Shown: positions 52,233-61,990 of the stretch, piece by piece
Numbering within the stretch: position 1 is the stretch's first letter
Layout of the letters: each line of letters opens with the position of its first letter
NCBI GenBank assembly: GCA_027309085.1
Contig: DAIDDL010000004.1
Location: 68,865-132,864, forward strand
Reading direction: 5' to 3'
Length of the DNA stretch: 64,000 bases
DNA from: Sulfobacillus sp.
GTDB taxonomy: Bacteria > Bacillota > Sulfobacillia > Sulfobacillales > Sulfobacillaceae
Program-made: the position numbers and the translations under genes
Notes under the pieces: model-generated
Database searches by the model: none
Told to the model about the DNA's origin: nothing
Seen by the model: the letters and a program-made list of their open reading frames with translations, nothing else

Positions 52233-52490
52233 TTAATAGCGGTTCTGACGGGGACGCGCCTCGTTGACAATAATATCACGGCCACTCAGCTGGGTGCCGT
52301 TCATTGCCTCGACCGCCTGGTCCACATCCTCATCAGCCACCTCCACGAAGCCAAATCCCCGTGAACGTCCTGTTTCGCGGTCCATGATAATACGGGCACT
52401 GACGACATTCGCATGCGCCGCAAAAGCCTGGGCCAGTTCCTCTTCGGTCGTGGACCACGGCAAGTTTCCGATATACAGCGTCTTCGCCAT
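52233..52490 (-). CDS. RRM-type RNA-binding protein
   Basis: 85 residues, a single RNA-recognition motif. RNP2 is LYIGNL and RNP1 is RGFGFVEV, both complete with aromatic RNA-stacking residues. A short Arg-rich tail (EARPRQNRY) follows. Similar small RRM proteins occur in cyanobacteria and some Firmicutes and are often cold- or stress-linked. ATG 52490 has GGGAGG 9 bases upstream. It is inserted between nadD and the yqeK-rsfS fusion, which are normally adjacent. Confidence 0.9.
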   Translation of the reverse strand: MAKTLYIGNLPWSTTEEELAQAFAAHANVVSARIIMDRETGRSRGFGFVEVADEDVDQAVEAMNGTQLSGRDIIVNEARPRQNRY

Positions 52491-52650
52491 TATTTGCATC
52501 CTCCCTGTAATTCCACAAAGGTACCTGACCAGGGACCCAGGCACCGGGAATACCTCTAAACCTGAGGAACACCGACCCCGTGATGCTGGGAAACCTTACG
52601 ATCAAGTGCTATTATGAACTCTTGCGTGTCAAAACATGCGACCGCTCCCG

Positions 52651-53274
52651 TTAGGGGGCATGTTCGTACAGCTGATTCTTGTCAATATAGTGCTCCACCG
52701 CTTCAGGCACCAGATATTTTATCGACAGTCCCAAGCGCAGCCGCTCACGCACCTGGCTCGACGATATCGCTAGCGCCGGCACCTCCAGCTGATGAATCCG
52801 GTCGACCTTTTCCGCACCGAGGTCCGAAGCCACTGCTTGGATCCTCGAAAGGGAATAGCCGGGGCGGCTAGCAGCAATGAGGTGAGCATACCGAAAAATA
52901 TCCTCCGGATAGTGCCATGAGGCAATCTCCAGAATTGCGTCGGCACCGCTGATAAAGTACCAGTCCACGGCCGAGTCCATCCGGTGAAAATAGGCAAGAG
53001 TGTCGCTCGTATACGACGGCCCCTGGCGATCGATTTCGACCCGGGAGAGCTCGAAGTGCATATTAGGCGCGATCGCAAGAAAGGTCATCAAGTACCGATG
53101 CTCCGCACTGGCGAGCACTTCCGGCGGCTTGTGCGGAGGTTGGCCAGAGGGGATAAAAATCACCCGGTCCAAATGAAAAGCATCCCGAGCCGCTTCAGCG
53201 GTCACCAGGTGTCCATAATGGATCGGGTTGAATGTTCCTCCCATGAGCCCGATGGCTCCAGTCTCTTTACCCAT
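52651..53274 (-). CDS. nadD: Nicotinate-nucleotide adenylyltransferase
   Basis: 207 residues. GLMGGTFNPIHYGHL is the nucleotidyltransferase GxFxPxHxGH motif, IPSGQPPHK binds phosphate, and ISSSQVRERL is the second signature (ISSTxIR). It adenylates NaMN to NaAD in NAD synthesis. Start ATG 53274 lacks a strong ribosome site. Gene order obgE-nadD agrees with Firmicutes. Confidence 0.93.
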   Translation of the reverse strand: MGKETGAIGLMGGTFNPIHYGHLVTAEAARDAFHLDRVIFIPSGQPPHKPPEVLASAEHRYLMTFLAIAPNMHFELSRVEIDRQGPSYTSDTLAYFHRMDSAVDWYFISGADAILEIASWHYPEDIFRYAHLIAASRPGYSLSRIQAVASDLGAEKVDRIHQLEVPALAISSSQVRERLRLGLSIKYLVPEAVEHYIDKNQLYEHAP

Positions 53275-53352
53275 TTATAAATAATTCGCGGTCTCTTGAA
53301 ATTTTCCTGCCGATTTCTAAGAATCTCCGCAAATTTCCTCTAAATGATAGAG

Positions 53353-54633
<1,281 letters not shown>

Positions 54634-55266
54634 CTACTGCCTGACACCCCAAAATGCGTCTAGGCTGTCTCGCTCTTGCTGCCACCTCACGCCTATAATA
54701 TGTTTTTGAGGACGACTCTTGATTCCCCCGGCCTGCACACGAAATCCCCCGTGCACAAAAGTCACGGTAATGACCCCCGACGCCGCCGGAATCACTTCCT
54801 TGAGCACCGCGCTCAGCTTCCACAGCATGGTGTAGGTTCCGGGGTTGTTCTCGGGACGCTCCCACCGGATCTCGGCGCCTGCCGCCTCGGCGGCGGCATC
54901 GAGCGCCATCATGCGGTAAACCCAGCGCAGCGGCAGACCTTGGAATACTCCCGGCTGCACGCTAGACAGGGCATGCTCACTGAGATAGCGCTCGGCCCGT
55001 GAGAATTTCTCCAGCTCCAGCCACCCGCTGATGATTTGAAGATGATTGGCATACCGGTGGCGGTAGCGCCGGATCATGTCCACCGCCTCAGACTGGTCTA
55101 TCAGCCGCACCGACCCCGCCGTGTAAGCCGCAAACAACGCCAAAAAAACAACGCGCCAAAAGTGAGGGCTAAGAAAGCTTCCCACTCCCAGCGCGAGAAA
55201 TATTAAGATACGCAGACTCACAACATAAAAATGGCCTGCGCGTTTGTTTTCTACACTACGCTTCAT
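54634..55266 (-). CDS. spo0B: Spo0B-like sporulation phosphotransferase
   Basis: About 210 residues. Two hydrophobic segments near the N terminus ([17 protein letters not shown] and [15 protein letters not shown]) are unusual, because Bacillus Spo0B is soluble. [20 protein letters not shown] is the phospho-accepting His helix of the Spo0B helical hairpin. The degenerate ATPase-like C-terminal part lacks N and G boxes. The position between rpmA and obgE is exactly that of spo0B in Bacillus. ATG 55266 overlaps the rpmA end. It would relay phosphate from Spo0F to Spo0A. Confidence 0.82.
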   Translation of the reverse strand: MKRSVENKRAGHFYVVSLRILIFLALGVGSFLSPHFWRVVFLALFAAYTAGSVRLIDQSEAVDMIRRYRHRYANHLQIISGWLELEKFSRAERYLSEHALSSVQPGVFQGLPLRWVYRMMALDAAAEAAGAEIRWERPENNPGTYTMLWKLSAVLKEVIPAASGVITVTFVHGGFRVQAGGIKSRPQKHIIGVRWQQERDSLDAFWGVRQ

Positions 55267-55534
55267 TAACAGGCAGGATCCGGATCTCGCGGCGGTCATG
55301 CCCGCGATTCACGAATGCCACAGTGCCGTCAATCTTGGCAAATAGTGTGTAGTCCCGTCCCATTCCCACGTTCAGTCCGGGATGAAACTTGGACCCGCGC
55401 TGACGAATAATAATGCTGCCAGCACTCACCAGTTGTCCCTGGTGGCGTTTGACTCCAAGCATTTTCGGTTTGGAATCGCGGCCGTTGCGGGAGCTTCCGC
55501 CCCCTTTTTTATGAGCAAAAAGCTGTAAGCGCAT
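55256..55534 (-). CDS. rpmA: 50S ribosomal protein L27
   Basis: 92 residues. The N terminus [20 protein letters not shown] shows the Firmicutes extension: the site LQLF-A fits the consensus cut by the Prp protease before L27 joins the ribosome. The Prp gene is just upstream. ATG 55534 has GGGAGG 7-9 bases upstream; longer frames are unlikely. Confidence 0.96.
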   Translation of the reverse strand: MRLQLFAHKKGGGSSRNGRDSKPKMLGVKRHQGQLVSAGSIIIRQRGSKFHPGLNVGMGRDYTLFAKIDGTVAFVNRGHDRREIRILPVNEA

Positions 55535-55562
55535 CGTATGTCCTCCCGGTAAACAAATTCCC

Positions 55563-55886
55563 TCAGGGTTTGGCGAATTCACGGTAGCGGACAAAGTCCG
55601 GTTCGGTATCCGCTAAATCTTTAAAACCCAAACAAATAGTGTCCATCACGGCCTGCGCCGGTTCAGACAGATCTTCAGCGACTGCGAGGTCCAGCACCCC
55701 ATCATCAAGACGATAAGCGATCTTGCTCTGGATGACACGAGTCAGTCCTATGACGAGCGTCTCTGACAGCGCCGACGCCGCCGCACAGACAATATCTTTC
55801 CCGTATGGAGCCTGGCCCGCATGTCCCGCCACCGACAGGTGGCGGACTGCGCCGCTCTTCTCCCGCTCGACTTCTATGCTAATCAT
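55563..55886 (-). CDS. prp: Ribosomal-processing cysteine protease Prp
   Basis: 107 residues. [20 protein letters not shown] carries the catalytic His (GHA) and Cys (DIVCA) of Prp/YsxB. It removes the N-terminal extension of L27 encoded by the next gene. Position between rplU and rpmA is conserved in Firmicutes. Confidence 0.94.
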   Translation of the reverse strand: MISIEVEREKSGAVRHLSVAGHAGQAPYGKDIVCAAASALSETLVIGLTRVIQSKIAYRLDDGVLDLAVAEDLSEPAQAVMDTICLGFKDLADTEPDFVRYREFAKP

Positions 55887-55894
55887 GATCCGCC

Positions 55895-56215
55895 TTAAAC
55901 AGTGGCGTCAATGCGGTCAATGCGAACGCGGGTCAGATACTGGCGGTGCCCTTGGCGGCGGCGGTAGTTGCTTTTGGCTTTATACTTGAACACCAAAATC
56001 TTCTCCCCGCGCTCCTGCCGCACAATTGTGCCCACTGCACTGGCTCCATTGACGTAAGGCTGACCGACTACTGGCTGACCGTTGTCGTCCACAACCATCA
56101 GCAACCGGTCGAAAGTATATTCATTGCCTTCGTCAACAGGCAGTTTTTCTATCAGCAATTCCTGTCCGGGAGACACACGATACTGCTTGCCCCCCGTCTC
56201 AATTACGGCGTACAC
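55895..56215 (-). CDS. rplU: 50S ribosomal protein L21
   Basis: 106 residues: MYAVIETGGKQYRVSPGQEL at the N terminus and KAKSNYRRRQGHRQYLT near the C terminus are diagnostic. GTG 56215 has GGGGGA 5-6 bases upstream. It is first in the rplU-prp-rpmA-spo0B-obgE run. Confidence 0.97.
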   Translation of the reverse strand: MYAVIETGGKQYRVSPGQELLIEKLPVDEGNEYTFDRLLMVVDDNGQPVVGQPYVNGASAVGTIVRQERGEKILVFKYKAKSNYRRRQGHRQYLTRVRIDRIDATV

Positions 56216-56285
56216 ATAAATCCCCCTATTCCATGAATCACCGTGGCATTAATCCAATGTATGTTACCACGAATCTTGGGCACCG

Positions 56286-58148
56286 TCAAACCTCAGCTTG
56301 AGTGGCTGGAGACACCTGCTCCGGCAAAAATGTTGTAGGCGGGTCAATAATGCGCGCCGTGGCAAATGTGCGCAGGGCCCGCAGAATTTCCACAAGCACG
56401 GTTTCTCCTACGCGGGACCCTGCCGCCTCAATATCCACAACATAGCCGTCAAGGCGCGCAATGCCGTCGCGGGCGTTGCTGGCGTGGCGCTCCTGCACCA
56501 CCAATTCGAGCCGCTGGCCCTCGTGCACTGGGAGAGCGGCGCTCTCCACCTCATGGCGCGTGCCGATTTTCTGGAATTTGACATCGTCCATCTCGCAGTC
56601 GTGAGACCCGCGAACAAAAATAGCACGGCCGGTGGCACGCTCCAGGTCCTTGAGATTGGTTCCTCCGGGACCGATCAAGTGGCTGGCAATTGTCGGGTTT
56701 GCTTCGACTAAGATGGCCTCGGCCCCGCTCTCCTTGAGCCTTTCTGCAATCCGCTGACGGAGCCGGCGCGCGATCACCTCTTCTGAGAGCACCTGTCCCC
56801 GCCCGTCACACTGAGGACATACCCGCGTCAGTTGATTCAACAGGGACTCCCGCACCTTCTTGCGCGTCATCTCCAATAGTCCCAGCCGCGTTAAGCCGAG
56901 CACAGTGACCCGGGTCCTGTCGTGGCGGAGAGCCCTCTGAAATGTTTTGAGCACCTCCAGCTGGTCTTCCTCATTCTCCATGTCAATGAAGTCGATGACA
57001 ATAATCCCGCTGATGTCGCGAAGACGCAACTGCCGGGCAATCTCTACCGCCGCCTCGCGGTTCGTGGCTAGAACCGTATCGGACAGATCTGTGGAGCCCA
57101 CATTCTTGCCGGTATTCACGTCAATGACCGTCAGCGCTTCCGTTTCATCAATGACCAGGTAGCCGCCGCACTTCAACCAGACCCGCCGTTTCACTGCACG
57201 GTCCAACTCGGCCTCGACACCCCGGAGCTCAAATAGGGGGAGGCCCCCGCTGTCCAGTTCAATCCGGTGTTTCAAACCGGGTGAAATAGTCCCGGCGATC
57301 TCGCGGGCACGGTAGTAGGCCTGCTCGTCATCGATGACAAAGCGGTCTACAGACTCATCCAGGTGATCCCGGATCGTGCGGGCAATCAGGCTGGCCTCGC
57401 GGTGCAGCAAAGCAGGCGCCCGGGTCGTGCGCGCTTTGTGGCGAATCTTCGCCCACATCCGCCGCAAGTACGCCAGGTCACGCATCAAAGCCTTTTGCGA
57501 GGCTCCTTCCGCTACCGTCCGGACAATGAGTCCCATGCCCTTGGGCCGGATCTTGTCGGCGATAGCCCGGAGACGCTCCCGTTCCCGTTCTGAATCGATC
57601 CGGCGCGACACCCCGACGGTCTCCGAATAGGGTGTGAAAACCAGATAGCGGCCGGGCAGGCTGATATTCGTAGTCACCCGCGCTCCTTTGTTGCCGATGG
57701 ACTCTTTCACCACCTGGACAACAACTTCCTGCCCTACTCTCAGCACATCCTGGATGGGCCGCGATTTCCGGTGGTCACGCTCTTCCGCATGAGCATCGTC
57801 AACGTACAAAAATCCGTTTTTTTCCAGGCCGAGGTTTACAAATGCTGCACGCATCCCGGGCAGCACATTTTCCACCCGTCCTTTATAGATGTTGCCGGCC
57901 GACTGCTCCTCATCGTCCCGCTCAATATAAAATTCGACGAGCTGCCCCGCCTCTAAAATTGCCAGTCGACTTTCGTGTGACTCGTAATTCACCAGAAGTT
58001 CCTTGAAAATTTTTGGTTCCGGCACCAGAGGGGCGCTCTCATGTTCTATGGATGCGGCCCCTGGGGATTCGGCGCCAGGTTCTGTATTAGCCGCTCCAGC
58101 AGATTCTGCAGGAAGAATCCCCCAACGGCGACGCTTGCGCCGTGTCAT
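56286..58148 (-). CDS. rng: Ribonuclease G/E family endoribonuclease
   Basis: 620 residues. The S1-like domain (NIYKGRVENVLPGMRAAFVN) precedes the catalytic core. ALTVIDVNTGKNVG and IIVIDFIDMENEED supply the two Mg-binding aspartates, and CPQCDGRG the Zn-link CPxCxGxG between protomers. The length is RNase-G-like without the long RNase E scaffold tail. ATG 58148 has AAAGGGG 7-8 bases upstream, so the first 17 codons of the longer frame are dropped. It makes 5'-end-dependent cuts in mRNA and rRNA precursors. Confidence 0.93.
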   Translation of the reverse strand: MTRRKRRRWGILPAESAGAANTEPGAESPGAASIEHESAPLVPEPKIFKELLVNYESHESRLAILEAGQLVEFYIERDDEEQSAGNIYKGRVENVLPGMRAAFVNLGLEKNGFLYVDDAHAEERDHRKSRPIQDVLRVGQEVVVQVVKESIGNKGARVTTNISLPGRYLVFTPYSETVGVSRRIDSERERERLRAIADKIRPKGMGLIVRTVAEGASQKALMRDLAYLRRMWAKIRHKARTTRAPALLHREASLIARTIRDHLDESVDRFVIDDEQAYYRAREIAGTISPGLKHRIELDSGGLPLFELRGVEAELDRAVKRRVWLKCGGYLVIDETEALTVIDVNTGKNVGSTDLSDTVLATNREAAVEIARQLRLRDISGIIVIDFIDMENEEDQLEVLKTFQRALRHDRTRVTVLGLTRLGLLEMTRKKVRESLLNQLTRVCPQCDGRGQVLSEEVIARRLRQRIAERLKESGAEAILVEANPTIASHLIGPGGTNLKDLERATGRAIFVRGSHDCEMDDVKFQKIGTRHEVESAALPVHEGQRLELVVQERHASNARDGIARLDGYVVDIEAAGSRVGETVLVEILRALRTFATARIIDPPTTFLPEQVSPATQAEV

Positions 58149-58259
58149 GAATGGACCCCTTTCTGAAACAGTGGCAACTAAGCTCAAACTTTTGGGCAAA
58201 ATTTTGACTGTCTGGGATATTATCGCCTCTCTTCTATCATACCACGACAGAAATGGCGG

Positions 58260-59126
58260 TCAACGCGCAGCGAGCAATTCCTGCAACGCCACAGTCGGCC
58301 CCCACTCCTCGAGGCCTCTTAAGAGGTCTTCCTCATATAGGGTGCCCATTTTCTTGAGATCCGGGGACAGCACGATCACCCGGTGATACTTCATGGGCCG
58401 CATTACCCGGAGCACGTCTCCCAGAGGAGTCTCGCAATGCACGGCAAAGTCGTCGAGCGCCCACACGGGCCTTTTTCGCAGCCATATGGGACGCAGCGCC
58501 AGGTCCCGCACAATCAGGTAAGCCGCCGGGCGTGGGGAGTGTTTGGCCCCCCAGTAGATAAACACCGCGAACACTCCCACGCTGATCAGGGGACGTGGTG
58601 TGAGAAACGACAAGATCGTGACCACGAACAGCCCGCGGGCCAGCCACAGCCCTCCTTGTACCACTCTTCTCTCCGCCGCCTCGTACCCTATCGTGCGGGA
58701 CAGATAGAGCCTCGCCAGGTGCCCACCGTCCAAGGGGGCCACAGGGAGGAGATTCAACAGGCCCAACCCCAGGTTCATCTCAATGAAAAGATGAATCCAT
58801 TGAGGGCTGACCGGAAGCCACTGCGCCATTCCCCATGCGGCCGATGCTAGGAAAAAATTCTGCAAGGGCCCCGCCACCGCGATCATGGCTTCCACATAAG
58901 GCTCTTGCTGACTAATCCCGGAAATGCGCGCGATCCCGCCGAATGGCCATAGTTCAATGCGTTCCACCGTGCATCCATAGCTGTCCGCTATGATGGCATG
59001 GGTGAGTTCATGCAGCGTGATGACAAAGAAAGCCAGCGCTATCCGGATCCCCTGCCCTCCCGCCAGATAGAGGGCTAGAATCACAATGAACCACGGATTG
59101 ATTGAAATTTTTCGCCACATGGACAT
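58260..59126 (-). CDS. spoIVFB: Sporulation intramembrane metalloprotease SpoIVFB
   Basis: 288 residues, site-2 protease (M50). ALAFFVITLHELTHAIIADS carries the zinc motif HELTH, and LLNLLPVAPLDGGHL the second ligand Asp. A CBS-like cytoplasmic tail (~205-288) follows. It cleaves pro-sigma-K in the mother cell. ATG 59126 has AGGAGG 7 bases upstream. It lies 10 bases after the SpoIVFA-like gene. Confidence 0.92.
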   Translation of the reverse strand: MSMWRKISINPWFIVILALYLAGGQGIRIALAFFVITLHELTHAIIADSYGCTVERIELWPFGGIARISGISQQEPYVEAMIAVAGPLQNFFLASAAWGMAQWLPVSPQWIHLFIEMNLGLGLLNLLPVAPLDGGHLARLYLSRTIGYEAAERRVVQGGLWLARGLFVVTILSFLTPRPLISVGVFAVFIYWGAKHSPRPAAYLIVRDLALRPIWLRKRPVWALDDFAVHCETPLGDVLRVMRPMKYHRVIVLSPDLKKMGTLYEEDLLRGLEEWGPTVALQELLAAR

Positions 59127-59136
59127 GGTAGGCCTC

Positions 59137-59721
59137 CTAGCGGCGCGCCCACCTGGAGCCAAAAAACTCCCGGCTGAGCGGATTGAGGGGCAGACCGTCT
59201 TTTGTTACCCCCATCACGAGTCGGCCCCTTGAGTAGCCCAGGAGTTCCCCCGTCGCCACACTCTCCCCTCCGCGTACGGCCACTTGCGTCAGTCCCGTGA
59301 GTACGATGAGCGTGTTCCCCGCCTTTAGGGTCACCCCATCTTGGTTTGCTGTCGCGACCACAGCAGGGGCAAAGGCCCGCACCTGCGCATGAGGGTCCGT
59401 CTGCAGGCTGATGTTCCCCGCAAACTGGCTGTGATGCCACCCGAACGCCTGCACGACCCGTGCGGGCTCCACAGGAGGAGTCCAGGCAGCCCCGGGAGAC
59501 ATGGCCTGGTGGGCAGGGGCCGCTGCTCCGCCCGGGGGCCATGGCACTGTCCAGTGTGGGACATGGAATGCCGATGTAATCCACCGGCGTTCCGCAGACA
59601 GCGCCTGGCTGCGTGCCGGGCCGGGAAGGACGTGGCTGGCGTAGACTGCGCACACCAGAAGACCCGCCGCACTCCAGCGGATCCACCCCCGCTTTGCATG
59701 AACCGGCTCTTTGGATGTCAT
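59137..59721 (-). CDS. spoIVFA: SpoIVFA-like protein, LytM/M23-fold regulator of SpoIVFB
   Basis: 194 residues. A single membrane helix (WSAAGLLVCAVYASHVLPG) is followed by a Pro-rich linker and an M23-like beta domain (ISLQTDPHAQVRAFAPAV, GVTLKAGNTLIVLTGL, GELLGYSRGRLVMGV) lacking the catalytic His residues. In Bacillus, SpoIVFA holds and inhibits SpoIVFB until a forespore signal arrives. The pairing here supports the call although sequence identity looks low. GGGAGGGAG precedes ATG 59721. Confidence 0.8.
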   Translation of the reverse strand: MTSKEPVHAKRGWIRWSAAGLLVCAVYASHVLPGPARSQALSAERRWITSAFHVPHWTVPWPPGGAAAPAHQAMSPGAAWTPPVEPARVVQAFGWHHSQFAGNISLQTDPHAQVRAFAPAVVATANQDGVTLKAGNTLIVLTGLTQVAVRGGESVATGELLGYSRGRLVMGVTKDGLPLNPLSREFFGSRWARR

Positions 59722-59846
59722 TGGCGCTCCCTCCCCATGTGCGGCCCGATATCACCATCCTATGCAGGCTGGTCCCGTTCATTCCCCGAACGGCAGCGAT
59801 TTGATCATTCGCCGTCCCAGGTGATATGATCAATTCAAAGGAGACG

Positions 59847-60119
59847 ATGCCAGTGAAGGTAGCCCCGTGGGAAGCATTAGCGTTGGCGTTGGCTTTTGTG
59901 TTTGTCGGATCCTATCTGCAGCGGAAAGCCTTTGTCATTTGGCAGATGCCTCACTATTTGGCAAAGAGCTGGGTGCGCTACTCCCTGATGATCGTGACGA
60001 TTATCATCCTAGGCTTTCCCTCCGTAATGGGATATTGGTGGATGGCCCCTATTTACGGTGCAGCCATCGGATTTTTGGGAGGGCGCCAAGCCGACTGGGA
60101 AACGGCCTGCAAGGATTAA
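59847..60119 (+). CDS. Small 2-TM membrane protein
   Basis: About 90 residues, divergent from spoIVFA. Helices ALALALAFVFVGSYL and YSLMIVTIIILGFPSVMGYW, then a Gly-rich turn (GAAIGFLGGRQ). ATG 59847 follows AAAGGAG closely; GTG 59853 is an alternative with better spacing. Not recognised. Confidence 0.55.
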   Translation: MPVKVAPWEALALALAFVFVGSYLQRKAFVIWQMPHYLAKSWVRYSLMIVTIIILGFPSVMGYWWMAPIYGAAIGFLGGRQADWETACKD

Positions 60120-60271
60120 GGCCGGACCTCGGACGCCGAAGTCCTCTCGCGGACAACTCCCCGGGAACCGCAGAGTCTTGTCAGCCAGCAGCGCGGTGCT
60201 GGCGTCAGGGCGCACAGGGATATGGAATCAAAAATAATTGGGTCCCTGGAGCACCGACGGGGTGATTTTCA

Positions 60272-60300
60272 GCCGCAACCTAGGAAGTGGTTGCGGCTCC
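60272..60300 (+). terminator. Terminator downstream of the small membrane gene
   Basis: GCCGCAACC (60272-60280) pairs with GGTTGCGGC (60289-60297), eight-base loop, then TCCGTCTTTCTT. Confidence 0.65.
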
Positions 60301-60313
60301 GTCTTTCTTGCGG

Positions 60314-60348
60314 CCCGGAGGACACTCTCCCTGCGAGTGTCCTCCGGG
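60314..60348. repeat. 14-bp perfect inverted repeat
   Basis: CCCGGAGGACACTC (60314-60327) and its complement (60335-60348) with a 7-base loop. No T-run follows, so a terminator role is doubtful. Confidence 0.5.
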
Positions 60349-60712
60349 CGCCCGCTCCATGCTAGCTTAGGTTTGCTTTAGGAACACCTAGCTGGCAAAG
60401 ATGCCGCCCTGCCACTTATGTCCGAAATTGTCTGTTCCAGAGCCTGGTAGGGGCACGGTGGTTGTTGGGTCCCCCGGAGCGGGGGCACGCCAAACCGCAG
60501 TGGCGCGCTCCCCGCTCCGCGATGGCTATCGCCGGATTGTGGTCCGCTGCGCTAACAGATTGGCTTCGTCCAGGCAAGAGAATATGTAGACGGCGCCGAA
60601 TGACTAACTTGCCTTGACACATCGTGCCCGGGGGAGGCGCTTGGGGAAGAAACCCGTCCCCGGCCCATCGTGCGGGATATCTGGGGCCTGGCCATGTTAC
60701 GAATGGGCATCC

Positions 60713-60980
60713 ATGAACTCTCCCGCCGCCTAACCCATACGGGTTGAGGCAGGGGTTTCTGGGATCACTCCCGGAAGTTCCTGGTTCTACGACCGCTGCG
60801 CCGAGCCGTTAGGCTGCGTGCGTCTTATGCTGGATCTCCCCAGGCGTCGATTCGGACCGTTCCGGCCCTATGCCCTTATAGTAGAACAAAAATTTAGGGC
60901 TGTCTAGCCCTGCGGGCTGGCCCGCTTGACCCCCTCTTGGCTATCGCCTAAGAAGGGGAATGCGCGGGCGTTATGTTCAA
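60713..60980 (-). repeat. 268-bp repeat, copy 2; omega-RNA-like element without tnpB
   Basis: Matches 1601-1868 over 268 bases with one difference (G at 60755). The minus strand ends in the same stem-loop and GAGTTCAT, then diverges from copy 1 (GGATGCCCATTCG here). It is inserted between the small membrane gene and the 56-residue protein gene inside the otherwise conserved min-rod-spoIVF block, so it is a mobile insertion rather than a conserved leader. An open frame reading VREYVHHRTASVASGG runs into it on the minus strand and stops inside the repeat, but it is not recognisable as TnpB. Confidence 0.6.
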
Positions 60981-61091
60981 GACATACAAAGCGCCCCCGC
61001 TCGCCACGGAGGCAGTGCGATGATGAACGTATTCGCGGACACGCTTGCGCCCCATCGTGTTAGCGCCGAATACAAAAAAGTTCTTCCGCGT

Positions 61092-61262
61092 CTATGATTC
61101 CTTGCGTGGCGCGGAGGGCTTCTTGGCCCGCCCGGAAGGACGGGGCTTTTTCTTTTCGAGACGGGCCAACCGCTGTTCAATGCGCGAGAGCAGGGCAAAC
61201 AGCGCTAAAAAGAGCGCCCCGTCGACTGAGAGCAGCACAATCACCCAACTTGTAGACGTCAC
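61092..61262 (-). CDS. 56-residue single-TM microprotein
   Basis: GTG 61262 is preceded by GGGGGAAGAGG. The product has a short N terminus, one membrane helix (WVIVLLSVDGALFLALFALL), then a coiled-coil-like basic stretch (RIEQRLARLEKKKPRP) and a Lys/Arg/Pro/Ser tail ending PRKES. It is too short for usual gene callers. It lies on the same strand as PAP2, rodA and minE/minD, 90 bases downstream of the PAP2 gene. The helix-then-basic-coil pattern resembles small division or envelope-associated proteins, but no family is recognised. Confidence 0.55.
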   Translation of the reverse strand: MTSTSWVIVLLSVDGALFLALFALLSRIEQRLARLEKKKPRPSGRAKKPSAPRKES

Positions 61263-61352
61263 GCCTCTTCCCCCATTTTTATGGCCGCCATCCCAACTGG
61301 GGCTACCACAGCTGATCTCCAGAAACCGGAGGATTTGCCTCGCTGCCGTCCC

Positions 61353-61985
61353 TTATCTTGCCCTCCGGCGTCCATAGCGGGGCTCGGGCTGGAAGCGGAA
61401 CAACTTGAACAGCCACAGCACCACGCCCTCAAGGCCCGCGCGCGCCCCGAGCACAGCCAGTCCCGCCACTATGCCGATTGCGGCCCCGGCCAGCACGTCC
61501 GTAGGCCAGTGCACCCCAACCCAGACCCGGGCCAGGCTGATCGCCGCCGCAAACAGCGCGCCCCACCAGCCGTCATGGCGGCCCGCGTAGAACAAGGCCG
61601 TCGCAAAAGCAAAGCTTCCGGCGGCATGATCGCTGGGAAATGACGTATCCCGGGCGTGAGTGATCAGCAAATGCACCTGCTGGGGCTCAAAGATAAATGG
61701 CCGCGGCCGGTACGGCAGGACGTGCACCAGCACGACATTGACGGCCAGAGCCAGCACCCCGGCGGCGGTGCCGTAAACAACCGCCCGCCTTGCCCGGTTT
61801 TGCCGGAGCGGCGGCCAGAACCACATCATCAAAAAAATGACGGCCCACAGCTCTGGAGCCAATTTGGCAAGAATGATGGCCACAGCGTTGAGCCATGGAC
61901 TCAATGTGGCCAAATGGTTAATCACATGAAACCAGTACCGGTCAAATTCGGGAATGGGAAAAGATGTTGCCACCGGGCATGCCAC
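61353..61985 (-). CDS. PAP2-family membrane phosphatase (undecaprenyl-PP phosphatase-like)
   Basis: 210 residues, six helices. The three PAP2 motifs are LPYRPRPF (KxxxxxxRP-like), FPSDHAAGSF (PSGH-like) and SLARVWVGVHWPTDVLAG (SRxxxxxHxxxD-like), with the catalytic His residues kept. BcrC-type members dephosphorylate undecaprenyl pyrophosphate. GTG 61985 is the start of the open frame; the second GTG four codons on may be better spaced from AGAGG. It follows rodA by five bases, so it is cotranscribed with cell-wall genes. Confidence 0.82.
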   Translation of the reverse strand: MACPVATSFPIPEFDRYWFHVINHLATLSPWLNAVAIILAKLAPELWAVIFLMMWFWPPLRQNRARRAVVYGTAAGVLALAVNVVLVHVLPYRPRPFIFEPQQVHLLITHARDTSFPSDHAAGSFAFATALFYAGRHDGWWGALFAAAISLARVWVGVHWPTDVLAGAAIGIVAGLAVLGARAGLEGVVLWLFKLFRFQPEPRYGRRRAR

Positions 61986-61990
61986 CTCTG

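Larger units (their letters stand above)
60120..60712. other. Intergenic region rich in hairpins, no gene seen
   Basis: About 590 bases. Besides the two hairpins listed separately, CGGAGCGGGG (60475-60484) pairs with CCCCGCTCCG (60510-60519). No supported ORF was found. Confidence 0.4.

Noticed and set aside
60977-61198. 73-codon minus-strand frame ending in repeat copy 2
   Set aside because: It overlaps the better supported GTG-started microprotein in another frame and has no recognisable motif.
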